From contig CAUSLO010000002.1 in NCBI GenBank assembly GCA_963532875.1, positions 3,419-67,418 of the forward strand: DNA of 64,000 nt, read 5' to 3'. Position numbers and translations under genes: made by a program. Under the pieces are notes generated by a model. It was not told the DNA's origin, made no database searches, and saw only the letters and a list, made by a program, of their open reading frames with translations. The DNA is from CAUTUX01 sp963532875. Its GTDB lineage: Bacteria > Bacillota > Clostridia > Christensenellales > CAG-917. Of this stretch, positions 36,986-45,365 are shown piece after piece; the stretch's first letter is position 1, and each line of letters starts with the position of its first letter.

Positions 36986-38170
36986 TTAATTTAAATTATC
37001 CGCTATTTTATTTATAAACTCTTCTGAATCTAATTCGTGTATTTCAACCCCATCAAGGCTAAACATTCCTGCTAAGTCCTTTGTCATATAACCGCTTTCA
37101 ATTGTCTTTATTGTTGATGATTCAAGTTTGTTTGCAAACTCTTCAAGTTTTTTGTTCCCATCTAATTCTGCACGTTTTTTCAACGCTCCACTCCAAGCAA
37201 ATATTGTTGCTACAGAGTTTGTTGATGTACTTTCACCCTTTAGAAATTTTTGATAATGTCTCGTAACTGTACCGTGTGCTGCTTCATATTCAAATGCACC
37301 TTGTGGCGAGACTAAGACTGAAGTCATCATTGCTAACGATCCAAATGCTGTGGCAATCATATCGCTCATGACATCCCCATCGTAATTTTTTAAAGCCCAA
37401 ATGAATCCACCTTTAGATCTCATTACTCTCGCTACTGCATCATCAATTAGTGTGTAGAAGTATTCAATTCCTGCTACTTCAAATTTTTCTTTATATTCAT
37501 CTTGATAAATGTTGTTAAAAATATCTTTAAATCTGTGGTCATATATCTTTGATATAGTGTCCTTTGTTGAAAACCATAAAGACTGCTTTTGACTTAGTGC
37601 AAACTCAAAACAACTTCTTGCAAAACTCTTGATGCTCTTATCAGTATTATGAATTGCTTGGACTATTCCCTTACCTTGGAACTTGAATATTACTTGCTCT
37701 TGATTGTCTGTTTTCAGTACGGCTGTCGTGTCTTCAGTTAAGAGTTCTACCCCCTTATACACATCTCCATACGCATGTCTTGCAACAATGATAGGTTTTT
37801 CCCATGTTGGAACAAGTGGTTTGATTCCTTTAACTATTACTGGGGCTCTGAAAACAGTTCCATCCATAATTGCACGAATTGTTGCGTTTGGACTTGCCCA
37901 CATCTTCTTTAGATTGTATTCTTCAAGCCTTTGTTTGTTAGGTGTAATTGTTGCACACTTAACCCCTACCTTGTACTTTAAAATTGCATTTGCAGCATCT
38001 GTTGTTACTTGGTCATTAGTTGTGTCTCTATTTTCTAGAGATAAGTCATAATATTCTGACTTTAAATCAATAAAAGGGAAAATTAATTTTTCTTTTATCA
38101 TACCCCATAGAACTCTTGTCATCTCATCGCCGTCAATCTCTACAATAGGGTTTTTCATTTTTATTTTCAT
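36986..38170 (-). CDS. icd: NADP-dependent isocitrate dehydrogenase (eukaryote-like homodimer type)
   Basis: It oxidises isocitrate to 2-oxoglutarate with NADP. The N-terminus MKNPIVEIDGDEMTRVLW, followed by TITPNKQRLEEYNLKKMWASPNATIRA, is the subfamily II form also found in mitochondria and cytosol of eukaryotes. GFIWALKNYDGDVMSD supplies metal-binding aspartates. The ATG at 38170 has AGAGAGG upstream, so the frame's upstream 20 codons are discarded. That leaves 394 residues, near the usual 400. It follows rimI by 35 bases and may share the riboswitch-controlled transcript. Confidence 0.93.
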   Translation of the reverse strand: MKIKMKNPIVEIDGDEMTRVLWGMIKEKLIFPFIDLKSEYYDLSLENRDTTNDQVTTDAANAILKYKVGVKCATITPNKQRLEEYNLKKMWASPNATIRAIMDGTVFRAPVIVKGIKPLVPTWEKPIIVARHAYGDVYKGVELLTEDTTAVLKTDNQEQVIFKFQGKGIVQAIHNTDKSIKSFARSCFEFALSQKQSLWFSTKDTISKIYDHRFKDIFNNIYQDEYKEKFEVAGIEYFYTLIDDAVARVMRSKGGFIWALKNYDGDVMSDMIATAFGSLAMMTSVLVSPQGAFEYEAAHGTVTRHYQKFLKGESTSTNSVATIFAWSGALKKRAELDGNKKLEEFANKLESSTIKTIESGYMTKDLAGMFSLDGVEIHELDSEEFINKIADNLN

Positions 38171-38205
38171 AGTGTCCTCTCTGAAAGTGATATCTATATT
38201 ATAGC

Positions 38206-38658
38206 CTAATTTATGCTCAAAAACATGCAAATTGCGTCTTCACCATTTGGGTAGTATTTTCTACGCACCGTGTACTCTTTAAATCCTAGTTGCGTATATA
38301 GTGCCCTAGCACCTACATTTTTTTCTGAAACTTCAAGAAAAATTTTCTCAATACCACGTCCTTTCAACTCATTTAAAAGATATTCAAATAATTGGGTTGC
38401 TATCCCCTGTTCCCTAAAATCTCGTGCTACTGCTATTGACAACAGTTCAGTGTTATCACTTACTTTAAAATTACAATGCAAAAAACCTACCAGTTTCTTT
38501 TCACACTTCGCAATCAAAAATATTTGGCTTAAGTCTGCAAATATATCATTTAAATTATTTGTATTTATATATGGTTCTCTCAAGTCTTCTGCGTTAAGAT
38601 TGATAACGCCTTGAATTGTTCCTGTATCGCTTTTAACAATTCTACTTATTTCTATCAT
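38206..38658 (-). CDS. rimI: N-acetyltransferase RimI-like
   Basis: This is a GNAT acetyltransferase with SIAVARDFREQGIATQLFEYLL as the acetyl-CoA loop (about 66-90) and EVSEKNVGARALYTQLGFKE near the C-terminus. RimI acetylates the N-terminal alanine of ribosomal protein S18. Adjacency to tsaB (17-base overlap) is the usual tsaE-tsaB-rimI arrangement in Bacillota. The length of 150 is standard. Confidence 0.9.
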   Translation of the reverse strand: MIEISRIVKSDTGTIQGVINLNAEDLREPYINTNNLNDIFADLSQIFLIAKCEKKLVGFLHCNFKVSDNTELLSIAVARDFREQGIATQLFEYLLNELKGRGIEKIFLEVSEKNVGARALYTQLGFKEYTVRRKYYPNGEDAICMFLSIN

Positions 38659-39208
38659 GCATTCTCTCTGCTTGTGATTCTCTTACATATAGAGGCCTAT
38701 ATGTCTTGCTAAAGATTTCATCTTTAATTTTATTATTAACAACGTTTGCCAAATTTTTAACGTAATCAATATCATTTCTATTAATACTTCTTTCTTCCAC
38801 AATGCCCACTTCGTTAAAGTATACCTTTTCAACCTTTCCCTTCTCGACATTTGCAACGTACATATTACCTCTGCCCGCTTCGATTTCAACTTTACCAGTA
38901 TATTGATATCCAACTATTTCAAATGCACTTACCTCAACTCTCTTTATATTAGATGCAAATGAAAGCCCCAATGCGGTTGCTATGCCAATTCTTATACCTG
39001 TGAATGACCCTGGACCAACTACTACGGCGATGCACTCTATATCTTTAATCGTCATTGATTTCTCACGCAAAATTTCATCTACTGTGCTTAGTAACTTTTT
39101 CTGATGGTTTAACTTGTCAAGATTAATTACCTTGAAAAGTTCTGACTTTCCATCCATAACCCCTACAATTAATGTTTCAAATGTTGTATCAATTACTAGC
39201 GTCTTCAT
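38642..39208 (-). CDS. tsaB: tRNA threonylcarbamoyladenosine biosynthesis protein TsaB
   Basis: TsaB is an ASKHA-fold partner that forms the TsaBDE complex, which transfers the threonylcarbamoyl group to A37 of ANN-decoding tRNAs. It begins KTLVIDTTFETL and has VGPGSFTGIRIG (64-75), the family signature. At 188 residues it is slightly shorter than usual because the C-terminal segment is reduced. It overlaps the RibU-TsaE gene by four bases (ATGA). Confidence 0.93.
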   Translation of the reverse strand: MKTLVIDTTFETLIVGVMDGKSELFKVINLDKLNHQKKLLSTVDEILREKSMTIKDIECIAVVVGPGSFTGIRIGIATALGLSFASNIKRVEVSAFEIVGYQYTGKVEIEAGRGNMYVANVEKGKVEKVYFNEVGIVEERSINRNDIDYVKNLANVVNNKIKDEIFSKTYRPLYVRESQAERMHDRNK

Positions 39209-40242
39209 TTTAAAATCTCAATTTTTCTAAACTTATTAAAAAATACTTTTTCAATATTTACCCAATGCATGTCTCCAATTAGATTATCAAACTTATTCCA
39301 TTCGATAAAGGTTATAGTATCTTTTAATCCTATTTCTTCTCTAATACCAACTTCCTGCAATTCATCCTCAGCTTCAAGTCTATACATATCTATGTGATTA
39401 ATTTTGAATTTACCTTCATATACGTTTTGAATTGTGAATGTTGGGCTTGTAACGTAATCATTAACTCCTAACGCCTCACAGACGTATTTTACAAATGTAG
39501 TCTTCCCAGCCCCTAATTCTCCATTCAGAATTACAATTTCCCCACCATTAAGTGAATTGGCAAAACTATTTGCCACACGTTGCAACCCCTTTAAATTATA
39601 TACATTATACTTACTCAAATTTTCATGACCTTTTTTATGTTCTACTTCAAACAAATTCAATGAACTTGTGAATTTAAATATAACATAACCTAATACACCA
39701 TTTAATAAAGATCTAAACAAATTGAATGGTAAAACGCCACCTAAGACAATTAGTTTCTTAATATCGCTTGCCTTTACATTTTTATTTAAATTTTTTGGCA
39801 ACATGGCAACTAACTTTTTAGCATCGCCTTTATAGAATACCCTTACGTACATTGGAATGAGTAAATAATAATTCAACAGTGAAGCAATTAGCGATGAGAA
39901 AATTATTCCAACAAAAATCGCAAGTATTGCTCCACCTAAATTCCTTTTAACTCTATATATGCTTGCTATTGAGATAACTAAAACTATGCCAATAACGAAA
40001 TCTGCTAATTCTCCAACGTATAGGGTATTTGTAAGAGGCAACTTTAATAAACATCGTACAAGGGCTATAACCATTCCAGGAACAGCACCTAGTTGAAATG
40101 TCGCAAGTATTAAAGGCACATCTGCTAGATTTAATTTCAAGAATCCAGGAAAGAATGGTAATGGAATTCTAATTAGATATAAAATGTATGCTAATGCTGT
40201 ATATAAAGCAATATAACTTAATTTATAAAGAGATTTCGGCAT
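39205..40242 (-). CDS. Fusion of riboflavin ECF transporter S-component (RibU) and TsaE ATPase
   Basis: Residues about 1-200 are a polytopic membrane domain of the RibU type (PFFPGFLKLNLADVPLILA near 33-50). This is the substrate-binding subunit of a riboflavin ECF transporter. Residues about 220-345 are a complete TsaE domain with the P-loop GELGAGKTTF (about 243), SPTFTIQNVYEG, HIDMYRLE and a late FIEW. Both halves lie in one frame with no stop or frameshift. I start at the ATG at 40242, because the upstream ATG at 40275 lies inside the riboswitch stem. The fusion ties t6A ATPase to a membrane protein. TsaB follows directly. The energising EcfA/EcfT genes are not in the window. Confidence 0.9.
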   Translation of the reverse strand: MPKSLYKLSYIALYTALAYILYLIRIPLPFFPGFLKLNLADVPLILATFQLGAVPGMVIALVRCLLKLPLTNTLYVGELADFVIGIVLVISIASIYRVKRNLGGAILAIFVGIIFSSLIASLLNYYLLIPMYVRVFYKGDAKKLVAMLPKNLNKNVKASDIKKLIVLGGVLPFNLFRSLLNGVLGYVIFKFTSSLNLFEVEHKKGHENLSKYNVYNLKGLQRVANSFANSLNGGEIVILNGELGAGKTTFVKYVCEALGVNDYVTSPTFTIQNVYEGKFKINHIDMYRLEAEDELQEVGIREEIGLKDTITFIEWNKFDNLIGDMHWVNIEKVFFNKFRKIEILK

Positions 40243-40272
40243 ATTTACCCCAATCTCCAAAGCAACTTCTTT

Positions 40273-40366
40273 CATCCAGACTTTACTGTTGGCTTAGGAA
40301 TTTAACCTAATCTGCTTTCGCTCGTGGGCTATACCACCAGTTGGGAATTACACCCTGCCCTGAAGT
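40273..40366 (-). ncRNA. FMN riboswitch (RFN element)
   Basis: On the minus strand the conserved RFN core is present in order: CTTCAGGGCAGGGTG, AATTCCCAACTGGTGGTAT, AGCCCACGAGC, AGCAGATTAGGT, AATTCCTAAGCC, ACAGT and GTCTGGATG. The outer P1 helix is less clear. It directly precedes the RibU-TsaE gene, about 30 bases from its start codon. This fits FMN-dependent control of riboflavin uptake, by analogy with other ribU riboswitches. No clear separate terminator hairpin is visible, so control at translation is likely. Confidence 0.93.
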
Positions 40367-40372
40367 ATTTTC

Positions 40373-40401
40373 ATTTTATAACCAAAGGAATTATTTTACA
40401 A
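40373..40401 (-). promoter_or_regulatory. Promoter of the FMN riboswitch transcript
   Basis: TTGTAA (40401-40396), a 17-base spacer and TAAAAT (40378-40373) on the minus strand place the transcription start at the first bases of the RFN element. The match is by eye. Confidence 0.55.
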
Positions 40402-40440
40402 ATAAAACAACCCATTCATAATCAACCTTATTTAAAAGAT

Positions 40441-41382
40441 TTATTTTCTTACGCCAACTAAATCAAGTTGGAACAACTCTATTCTTCCATACATGATGCT
40501 ATTAATATTCTTAAATGTTGCATCTCTAATAACTTGTTTATTTGTATCGTCTAAATTATTTGCCAATCTGTTTCCGATTATGTTATCGAAAATTTCTCTT
40601 GCTTTTGCGTCATGCTTTGAAATGTCATATTCTTCAAAAATTAAGAAATTATCGTCCCTAGCATCTTTAGAATTGAATGTAGCAATTCTTTGAATTACTG
40701 ATAAATCGCTTTTATCTTTAAAATATGACTTAATTGTTGCCTTTTTAGATTTTAGTTTTAACTTTAATGTGAATGCAAGATCCTTTGGTAACTCAATTGG
40801 AATGATTTTATTTTCTTTTAACCCTTCAATAAATTTTTGAAATTTATCTGTTAAGAAGTATTCTTTACCATCAACTTTTAAGCCAATCATTTTTTCAAGT
40901 TTCATGAATGCTTCGGCACGTCCTTTAACTGTATCCCACTTTAGACCTGGAACATATCTATCAAACAATTCATTTGCGAATGTCTTAGCGAACTTAGCAA
41001 TTGTGAAGTCATGGAAGAAATAATTATTTCCCAACATCTTCTTTGCTTGATCTTCTAGTGTCTCTGGTGCTGCTAATACGCTATTCAAAAATTCTACATT
41101 TGGATAAAATGTGGTTGTTAATTCATTTGATTTTGTAAATTTTGCAATACCACTATCTTTAATTCTCTTTCCATCATTGTTATAGAATACTTTGTTTAAA
41201 ACGTCACGAAATGGTTCAATCATTGCTTGACCGTCTTGAGTAGATCTATATTCCATTCTTGAATATTCAAGAAATTCATACTGAGTTAATAAACCAGTTT
41301 TCTTTACACACCCTACTGCCAATATTGAAGAGAAACTTAATAATAAAACTACTAATGTTGTTAATATTGTCTTTTTTTTCAT
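40441..41382 (-). CDS. Lipoprotein of unknown function
   Basis: A signal sequence of about 25 residues ends at AVGC, a weak but plausible lipobox. The ATG at 41382 has GAGG eight bases upstream and is preferred over a GTG three codons earlier. The mature part of about 288 residues is Lys/Phe-rich with no motif I recognise. It is the last gene of the chain that starts at hslU, 11 bases after an SGNH-hydrolase lipoprotein gene. The two may act together, but nothing in the sequence proves it. Confidence 0.7.
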   Translation of the reverse strand: MKKKTILTTLVVLLLSFSSILAVGCVKKTGLLTQYEFLEYSRMEYRSTQDGQAMIEPFRDVLNKVFYNNDGKRIKDSGIAKFTKSNELTTTFYPNVEFLNSVLAAPETLEDQAKKMLGNNYFFHDFTIAKFAKTFANELFDRYVPGLKWDTVKGRAEAFMKLEKMIGLKVDGKEYFLTDKFQKFIEGLKENKIIPIELPKDLAFTLKLKLKSKKATIKSYFKDKSDLSVIQRIATFNSKDARDDNFLIFEEYDISKHDAKAREIFDNIIGNRLANNLDDTNKQVIRDATFKNINSIMYGRIELFQLDLVGVRK

Positions 41383-41393
41383 CGTTTTCACCT

Positions 41394-42590
41394 CTAATAA
41401 TTCTTTGGCAATTTAGGTACTTTGCCCTTAATTTCTGCGAAGTATATCCTACTCGCATCTGAAAGTGATGCTGCCTTGTTTATTTTTTTGCTTACTTTTG
41501 TATCTCTTCCATACAATCTTGCATATTGATTAGTTAATATTTTTTTATATTTTTTCAATGATGCCTTATATTCTTTTGCACTTATAATTCCTTCCTTACG
41601 TAATGTTTCTTGAGTCAATACAAACAATTGTGAATGTCCTTCATTACTTGGATGAACATAATCAGGAAAGATTAAATCTTTGAATCTTGACTCATCATCT
41701 CCAACAAGTTTATTAAAATGCTCTTGTGGATCAATTGTCATAAAATCACTTTTACCTTTTATTTCATTTTCAAGAGGAAGGAATAAGATTCTAATCATCT
41801 CTGCTGTAATTTTTCTGAGGTACGCTCTTCCTTCCTTAGTATCAAAATCTAAGCCTTTTTTACTTTTAAGTGTTTCCTTTACTTCTTTAGATACTAAGTT
41901 AGTTCCTTCAATAATCGGATTGTATATCTTTTGGAAAATTACTTTTGAGTTTTTCTTCTTTAATTCAATAAGTTTCTCAACTAATTCTTTTGCATTCTTG
42001 CTTACGTTACCTTTCCAAAGGCTTGTTTTCTCTGTGTCTTCAGAAGTGTACATAATCTCATTAAATTTAGTTGATATTTCTGCAAGTTTATTTGATACGC
42101 TCTCGTTATCTGTTTTATCAGTGATTGCTTGTCCTAAACCTATTTTGCCTAGAGCCTCTGCTTCGATAAAGTTTTTTAGTATTTCGTTCATGTGTGGTCC
42201 AAGCAAATCGTTACCAAAAATAGAAACATGCATTAAATCCGCATCTTTTACTCTTTGAATATAGTTTCTACTATTTGGTACTTTATAAATTTCTCCATTT
42301 CTAGTATAACTAGGTAAATTACCATTAAGTAAATCAACCAAATGTCCTGATTCATGACCAGAAACTGCAGCATTATATACATTTATCTTGCTATTACATT
42401 GATCCAACAACCCATAATATCCGTAATTATACCTTTCTGTTATTGGTGATGGTCCTATTACTGATTCTGCAATAGAATCTCCCATTATCAACATGTTTTT
42501 GTTTTTAGATTTAGTACATGCACTTAATACCCCCATTACAAGTACTATAAGCAAAACAGAAACACTGAATAAAATTGATTTTCTTTTCAT
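41394..42590 (-). CDS. SGNH/GDSL-family hydrolase lipoprotein
   Basis: A lipoprotein signal ends at the lipobox LSAC. The mature protein shows SGNH-hydrolase blocks: MGDSIAES with the nucleophile serine (block I), HVSIFGNDLLG with the asparagine (block III), and DYVHPSNEGH with the Asp/His pair (block V). Such enzymes act as esterases, lipases or carbohydrate deacetylases at the cell surface; the substrate cannot be told here. The ATG at 42590 follows AAGGTGG, and a GTG three codons earlier is the alternative. It sits eight or so bases... downstream of the NadD fusion gene's end in the same chain. Confidence 0.8.
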   Translation of the reverse strand: MKRKSILFSVSVLLIVLVMGVLSACTKSKNKNMLIMGDSIAESVIGPSPITERYNYGYYGLLDQCNSKINVYNAAVSGHESGHLVDLLNGNLPSYTRNGEIYKVPNSRNYIQRVKDADLMHVSIFGNDLLGPHMNEILKNFIEAEALGKIGLGQAITDKTDNESVSNKLAEISTKFNEIMYTSEDTEKTSLWKGNVSKNAKELVEKLIELKKKNSKVIFQKIYNPIIEGTNLVSKEVKETLKSKKGLDFDTKEGRAYLRKITAEMIRILFLPLENEIKGKSDFMTIDPQEHFNKLVGDDESRFKDLIFPDYVHPSNEGHSQLFVLTQETLRKEGIISAKEYKASLKKYKKILTNQYARLYGRDTKVSKKINKAASLSDASRIYFAEIKGKVPKLPKNY

Positions 42591-42607
42591 TTTCCCCACC
42601 TTAAAAT

Positions 42608-44086
42608 TTATTCAAAAACCTTCATACTATTACAATTATTTTTCCACATATCCTCAATATTATACTCTTCTCTGGTAGCCTGATTCAAGATGTGAACCAT
42701 TACGCCATTGTAATCCAATACTACCCAGTTTTTTTGATTTGAAATGCCGTTTACTGCATACAATCCGTAATTGTCTTTAACGGTTTTTTCTATAATATCT
42801 GCAAGAGCATTTGTGTGTTTATCGCCTAAGGATGTTGCTATAACAAAATAATCTGCTATATTTGTCTTTCCTGCTACATCTATAACGACAATATTCTCCG
42901 CCTTATTCTCAAGTAGTTCCTTACAAATAAACTTTCTTAAACGTATTACATCAAGGATATCCTTTCCGTAAATATAGTAATTAAATGCTTCTTCAGTATT
43001 CTTGTGCATCTTCTTATCAATATTTTTATCATATGTATATCTAAGAACATCAATAAAACCTTGTTGAAAATTCTTAAACGCTGTTTCCCTCAATTTAGGA
43101 ATTGGCTCATAATCTCTATCGTATGAAACACTGTCTCCTAAATACACAATTTTCTCCAAATCATTCATGTCTGGTTTTGCTGTTGTATGGCATTCAATAG
43201 CATTTAATACATCTTTGTTTTTAACCTTATATACTTTCTTTGCCATTAATGCTCCACCATATTGATGTGCTACTTTAGGGAAATCGTCATATACCTCACC
43301 CATTGACGTCAAAAAGTCGGTATTTTGTTTTGCACAATCATGTAACAAAGCTGCTAAAAATACGTCGTGATATGGAACTTTAGAGAAATACTTTGCACGT
43401 AAATCCATACATGTAGCAACAACTGCCTTTGTATGTTCAAATAAGTCTTTTGTTTGAGTCTTTTTTAACTTTTTGATTGCTTCATTGTATTTATCAAACA
43501 ATTTAGTCTCTTTTAGATATAACTTTTGATTTTTAGTTAAATCTTTTACGGAATTCTTTAAATACAAATTTGTTTTGATTGCCGTTGAAGATACTTCTTT
43601 GCCTTTATACTTTAGCAATCTCATTCTTGCATTATATTTTTTATTAAACATTCTGATATCAGAATTTGATACTTTATACCCTTCACGCTCTACAATAACT
43701 ATCTCGTATGATTTAACTAAATTAGTGAAATCTATCCAGTTTCTTATGTTTAAAAAGCTGTCTGAGCCGATTAAAAAGACGATTTCGCCATATTTTTCAC
43801 TTAATTCCTTTAAAACTTCGACTGAAGAATTTCCCTGTTCACGTTTTTTTTCGATGTTATCAATTTTTACTTTATATTTCGCATCAGCAAAGAGAATTTT
43901 TAACAGTTTTACTCTCTTTGAAAATGGTATTAAACTCTTTTCTTTATATCCTTGATTATATGTCGGACATATTACTAATTTCTCCGCTTTTGTTTCTTTC
44001 ATAGCTGCTGTAGCCATTTTTAGATGTTCTTTGTGGCAAGGATCAAATGATCCGCCGAATACTAATGTTTTTTTTATCCCCTTCAT
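42608..44086 (-). CDS. Three-domain fusion: NadD adenylyltransferase, YqeK HD hydrolase and RsfS ribosomal silencing factor
   Basis: Residues about 1-190 are NadD (nicotinate-nucleotide adenylyltransferase), with FGGSFDPCHKEHL (His18 and His21) and EVSSTAIK near 170. Residues about 205-385 are a YqeK-type HD domain, with HTKAVV and AALLHDCAKQNTDF (HD near 249), a family known to cleave Ap4A. Residues about 390-492 are RsfS (DUF143), with VIDVAGKTNIADYFVIATS and WVVLDYNGVMVHIL, which binds uL14 and blocks subunit joining. In Bacillota these are usually three adjacent genes, nadD-yqeK-rsfS. Here they are one 492-residue frame, 12 bases downstream of obgE. Confidence 0.93.
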   Translation of the reverse strand: MKGIKKTLVFGGSFDPCHKEHLKMATAAMKETKAEKLVICPTYNQGYKEKSLIPFSKRVKLLKILFADAKYKVKIDNIEKKREQGNSSVEVLKELSEKYGEIVFLIGSDSFLNIRNWIDFTNLVKSYEIVIVEREGYKVSNSDIRMFNKKYNARMRLLKYKGKEVSSTAIKTNLYLKNSVKDLTKNQKLYLKETKLFDKYNEAIKKLKKTQTKDLFEHTKAVVATCMDLRAKYFSKVPYHDVFLAALLHDCAKQNTDFLTSMGEVYDDFPKVAHQYGGALMAKKVYKVKNKDVLNAIECHTTAKPDMNDLEKIVYLGDSVSYDRDYEPIPKLRETAFKNFQQGFIDVLRYTYDKNIDKKMHKNTEEAFNYYIYGKDILDVIRLRKFICKELLENKAENIVVIDVAGKTNIADYFVIATSLGDKHTNALADIIEKTVKDNYGLYAVNGISNQKNWVVLDYNGVMVHILNQATREEYNIEDMWKNNCNSMKVFE

Positions 44087-44098
44087 ATTACCTCTTCT

Positions 44099-45358
44099 TT
44101 AATCAATCCACTCGAATTCTGATTCACCTATAATGATTGTATCGCCTTCTTGCATTCCTTTTTTCTTTAACTCCGCTACTAGACCCTTGTCCTTAATTAT
44201 TTTTTGGAATAAAGCGAAACTATCTTCTGATGAAATCGTTATAATTTTTTCTAAATATTTAACAAGACCCCCACTTATAAGATATACGTTATTTGCCAAC
44301 ACTTCAATACTGAACTCATTTGGATCATTCTTGTCATTCAATTTATAATCAACGACTGTTTTGCCTTTCTTTGGTATGTCTTTAATTGTATTTCTAATCG
44401 TTGATATCAATTCTTCAAGTCCCTTGTGTTCATATGACGAAATTTCAATTACTGGATGATTAATTTTCTTTTTTAAATCTTTTAACTGAGTTTTGTCGTA
44501 CACCAAATCCGTTTTTGAAAATACAACTATTTGTGGAATCTTCAGCAATTCTTCTGAATACTTCTTTAACTCTTCATTTATTATTAAATAATCTTGATAT
44601 GGGTCTCTTCCCTCAGATCCACTTGCATCAATTAAATGTACTAATGCCCTTACTCTTTCTATGTGCCTTAAGAAATAATGTCCCAATCCTAATCCATCAC
44701 TTGCACCTTCTATTAGTCCTGGAATATCTGCAATTACAAATGAATCATTATATGATTCAACAACTCCAAGATTTGGATTAATTGTTGTGAAGTGATAATT
44801 GGCAATTTTTGGTTTTGCTGAAGTTAATACAGACAACAGTGTTGACTTCCCCACATTTGGAAAACCAATTAAGCCAACGTCAGCAATAGTCTTTAGTTCA
44901 AGTGTTAATTGAAATTCTTTTGTCTTTTCTCCTAGTTGTGAAAAGTTAGGTGCCTGCCTTCTAGAGTGTGCAAATCGTGCATTTCCTTTCCCACCTTCAC
45001 CACCTTTTAAAGGGATGAACTCTTCACCATCCTCAAACATGTCAGCAATTATTTCGCCAGTTTCTGTTTCTTTAATTATCGTTCCTATAGGGACATAAAT
45101 TTTCAAGTCTTCTCCTGATTTACCAGTTGAATTCTTTTTTGCACCATTTTCACCATCTTGGGCTCTGAAATGCTTTTTATATCTAAAATCAATTAATGTG
45201 TTTTTCTCTTCAGTAGCAACAAAGATAATATCTCCACCTTTACCACCATCGCCTCCATCAGGACCACCATTGGTTACATATTTTTCTCTATGAAATGAAA
45301 CTGCACCATTTCCACCATTCCCTGCTTTGACATAAATTTTTACATAATCTAAATACAT
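44099..45358 (-). CDS. obgE: GTPase Obg/CgtA
   Basis: Obg is a GTPase for 50S assembly and stress signalling. The glycine-rich Obg domain is at 1-158 (GNGGNGAVSFHREKYVTNGGPDGGDGG). The G domain has GFPNVGKST near 166, DIPGLIEGASDG and FSKTD. A C-terminal OCT domain occupies about 345-419. The length of 419 matches the Bacillus type. It follows nfnB by seven bases and precedes the NadD fusion gene. Confidence 0.96.
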   Translation of the reverse strand: MYLDYVKIYVKAGNGGNGAVSFHREKYVTNGGPDGGDGGKGGDIIFVATEEKNTLIDFRYKKHFRAQDGENGAKKNSTGKSGEDLKIYVPIGTIIKETETGEIIADMFEDGEEFIPLKGGEGGKGNARFAHSRRQAPNFSQLGEKTKEFQLTLELKTIADVGLIGFPNVGKSTLLSVLTSAKPKIANYHFTTINPNLGVVESYNDSFVIADIPGLIEGASDGLGLGHYFLRHIERVRALVHLIDASGSEGRDPYQDYLIINEELKKYSEELLKIPQIVVFSKTDLVYDKTQLKDLKKKINHPVIEISSYEHKGLEELISTIRNTIKDIPKKGKTVVDYKLNDKNDPNEFSIEVLANNVYLISGGLVKYLEKIITISSEDSFALFQKIIKDKGLVAELKKKGMQEGDTIIIGESEFEWID

Positions 45359-45365
45359 ATTTCCC

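Noticed and set aside
38171..38230. A 20-codon extension of icd
   Set aside because: The ATG at 38170 has a good ribosome-binding site and matches the family N-terminus; the extension overlaps rimI.
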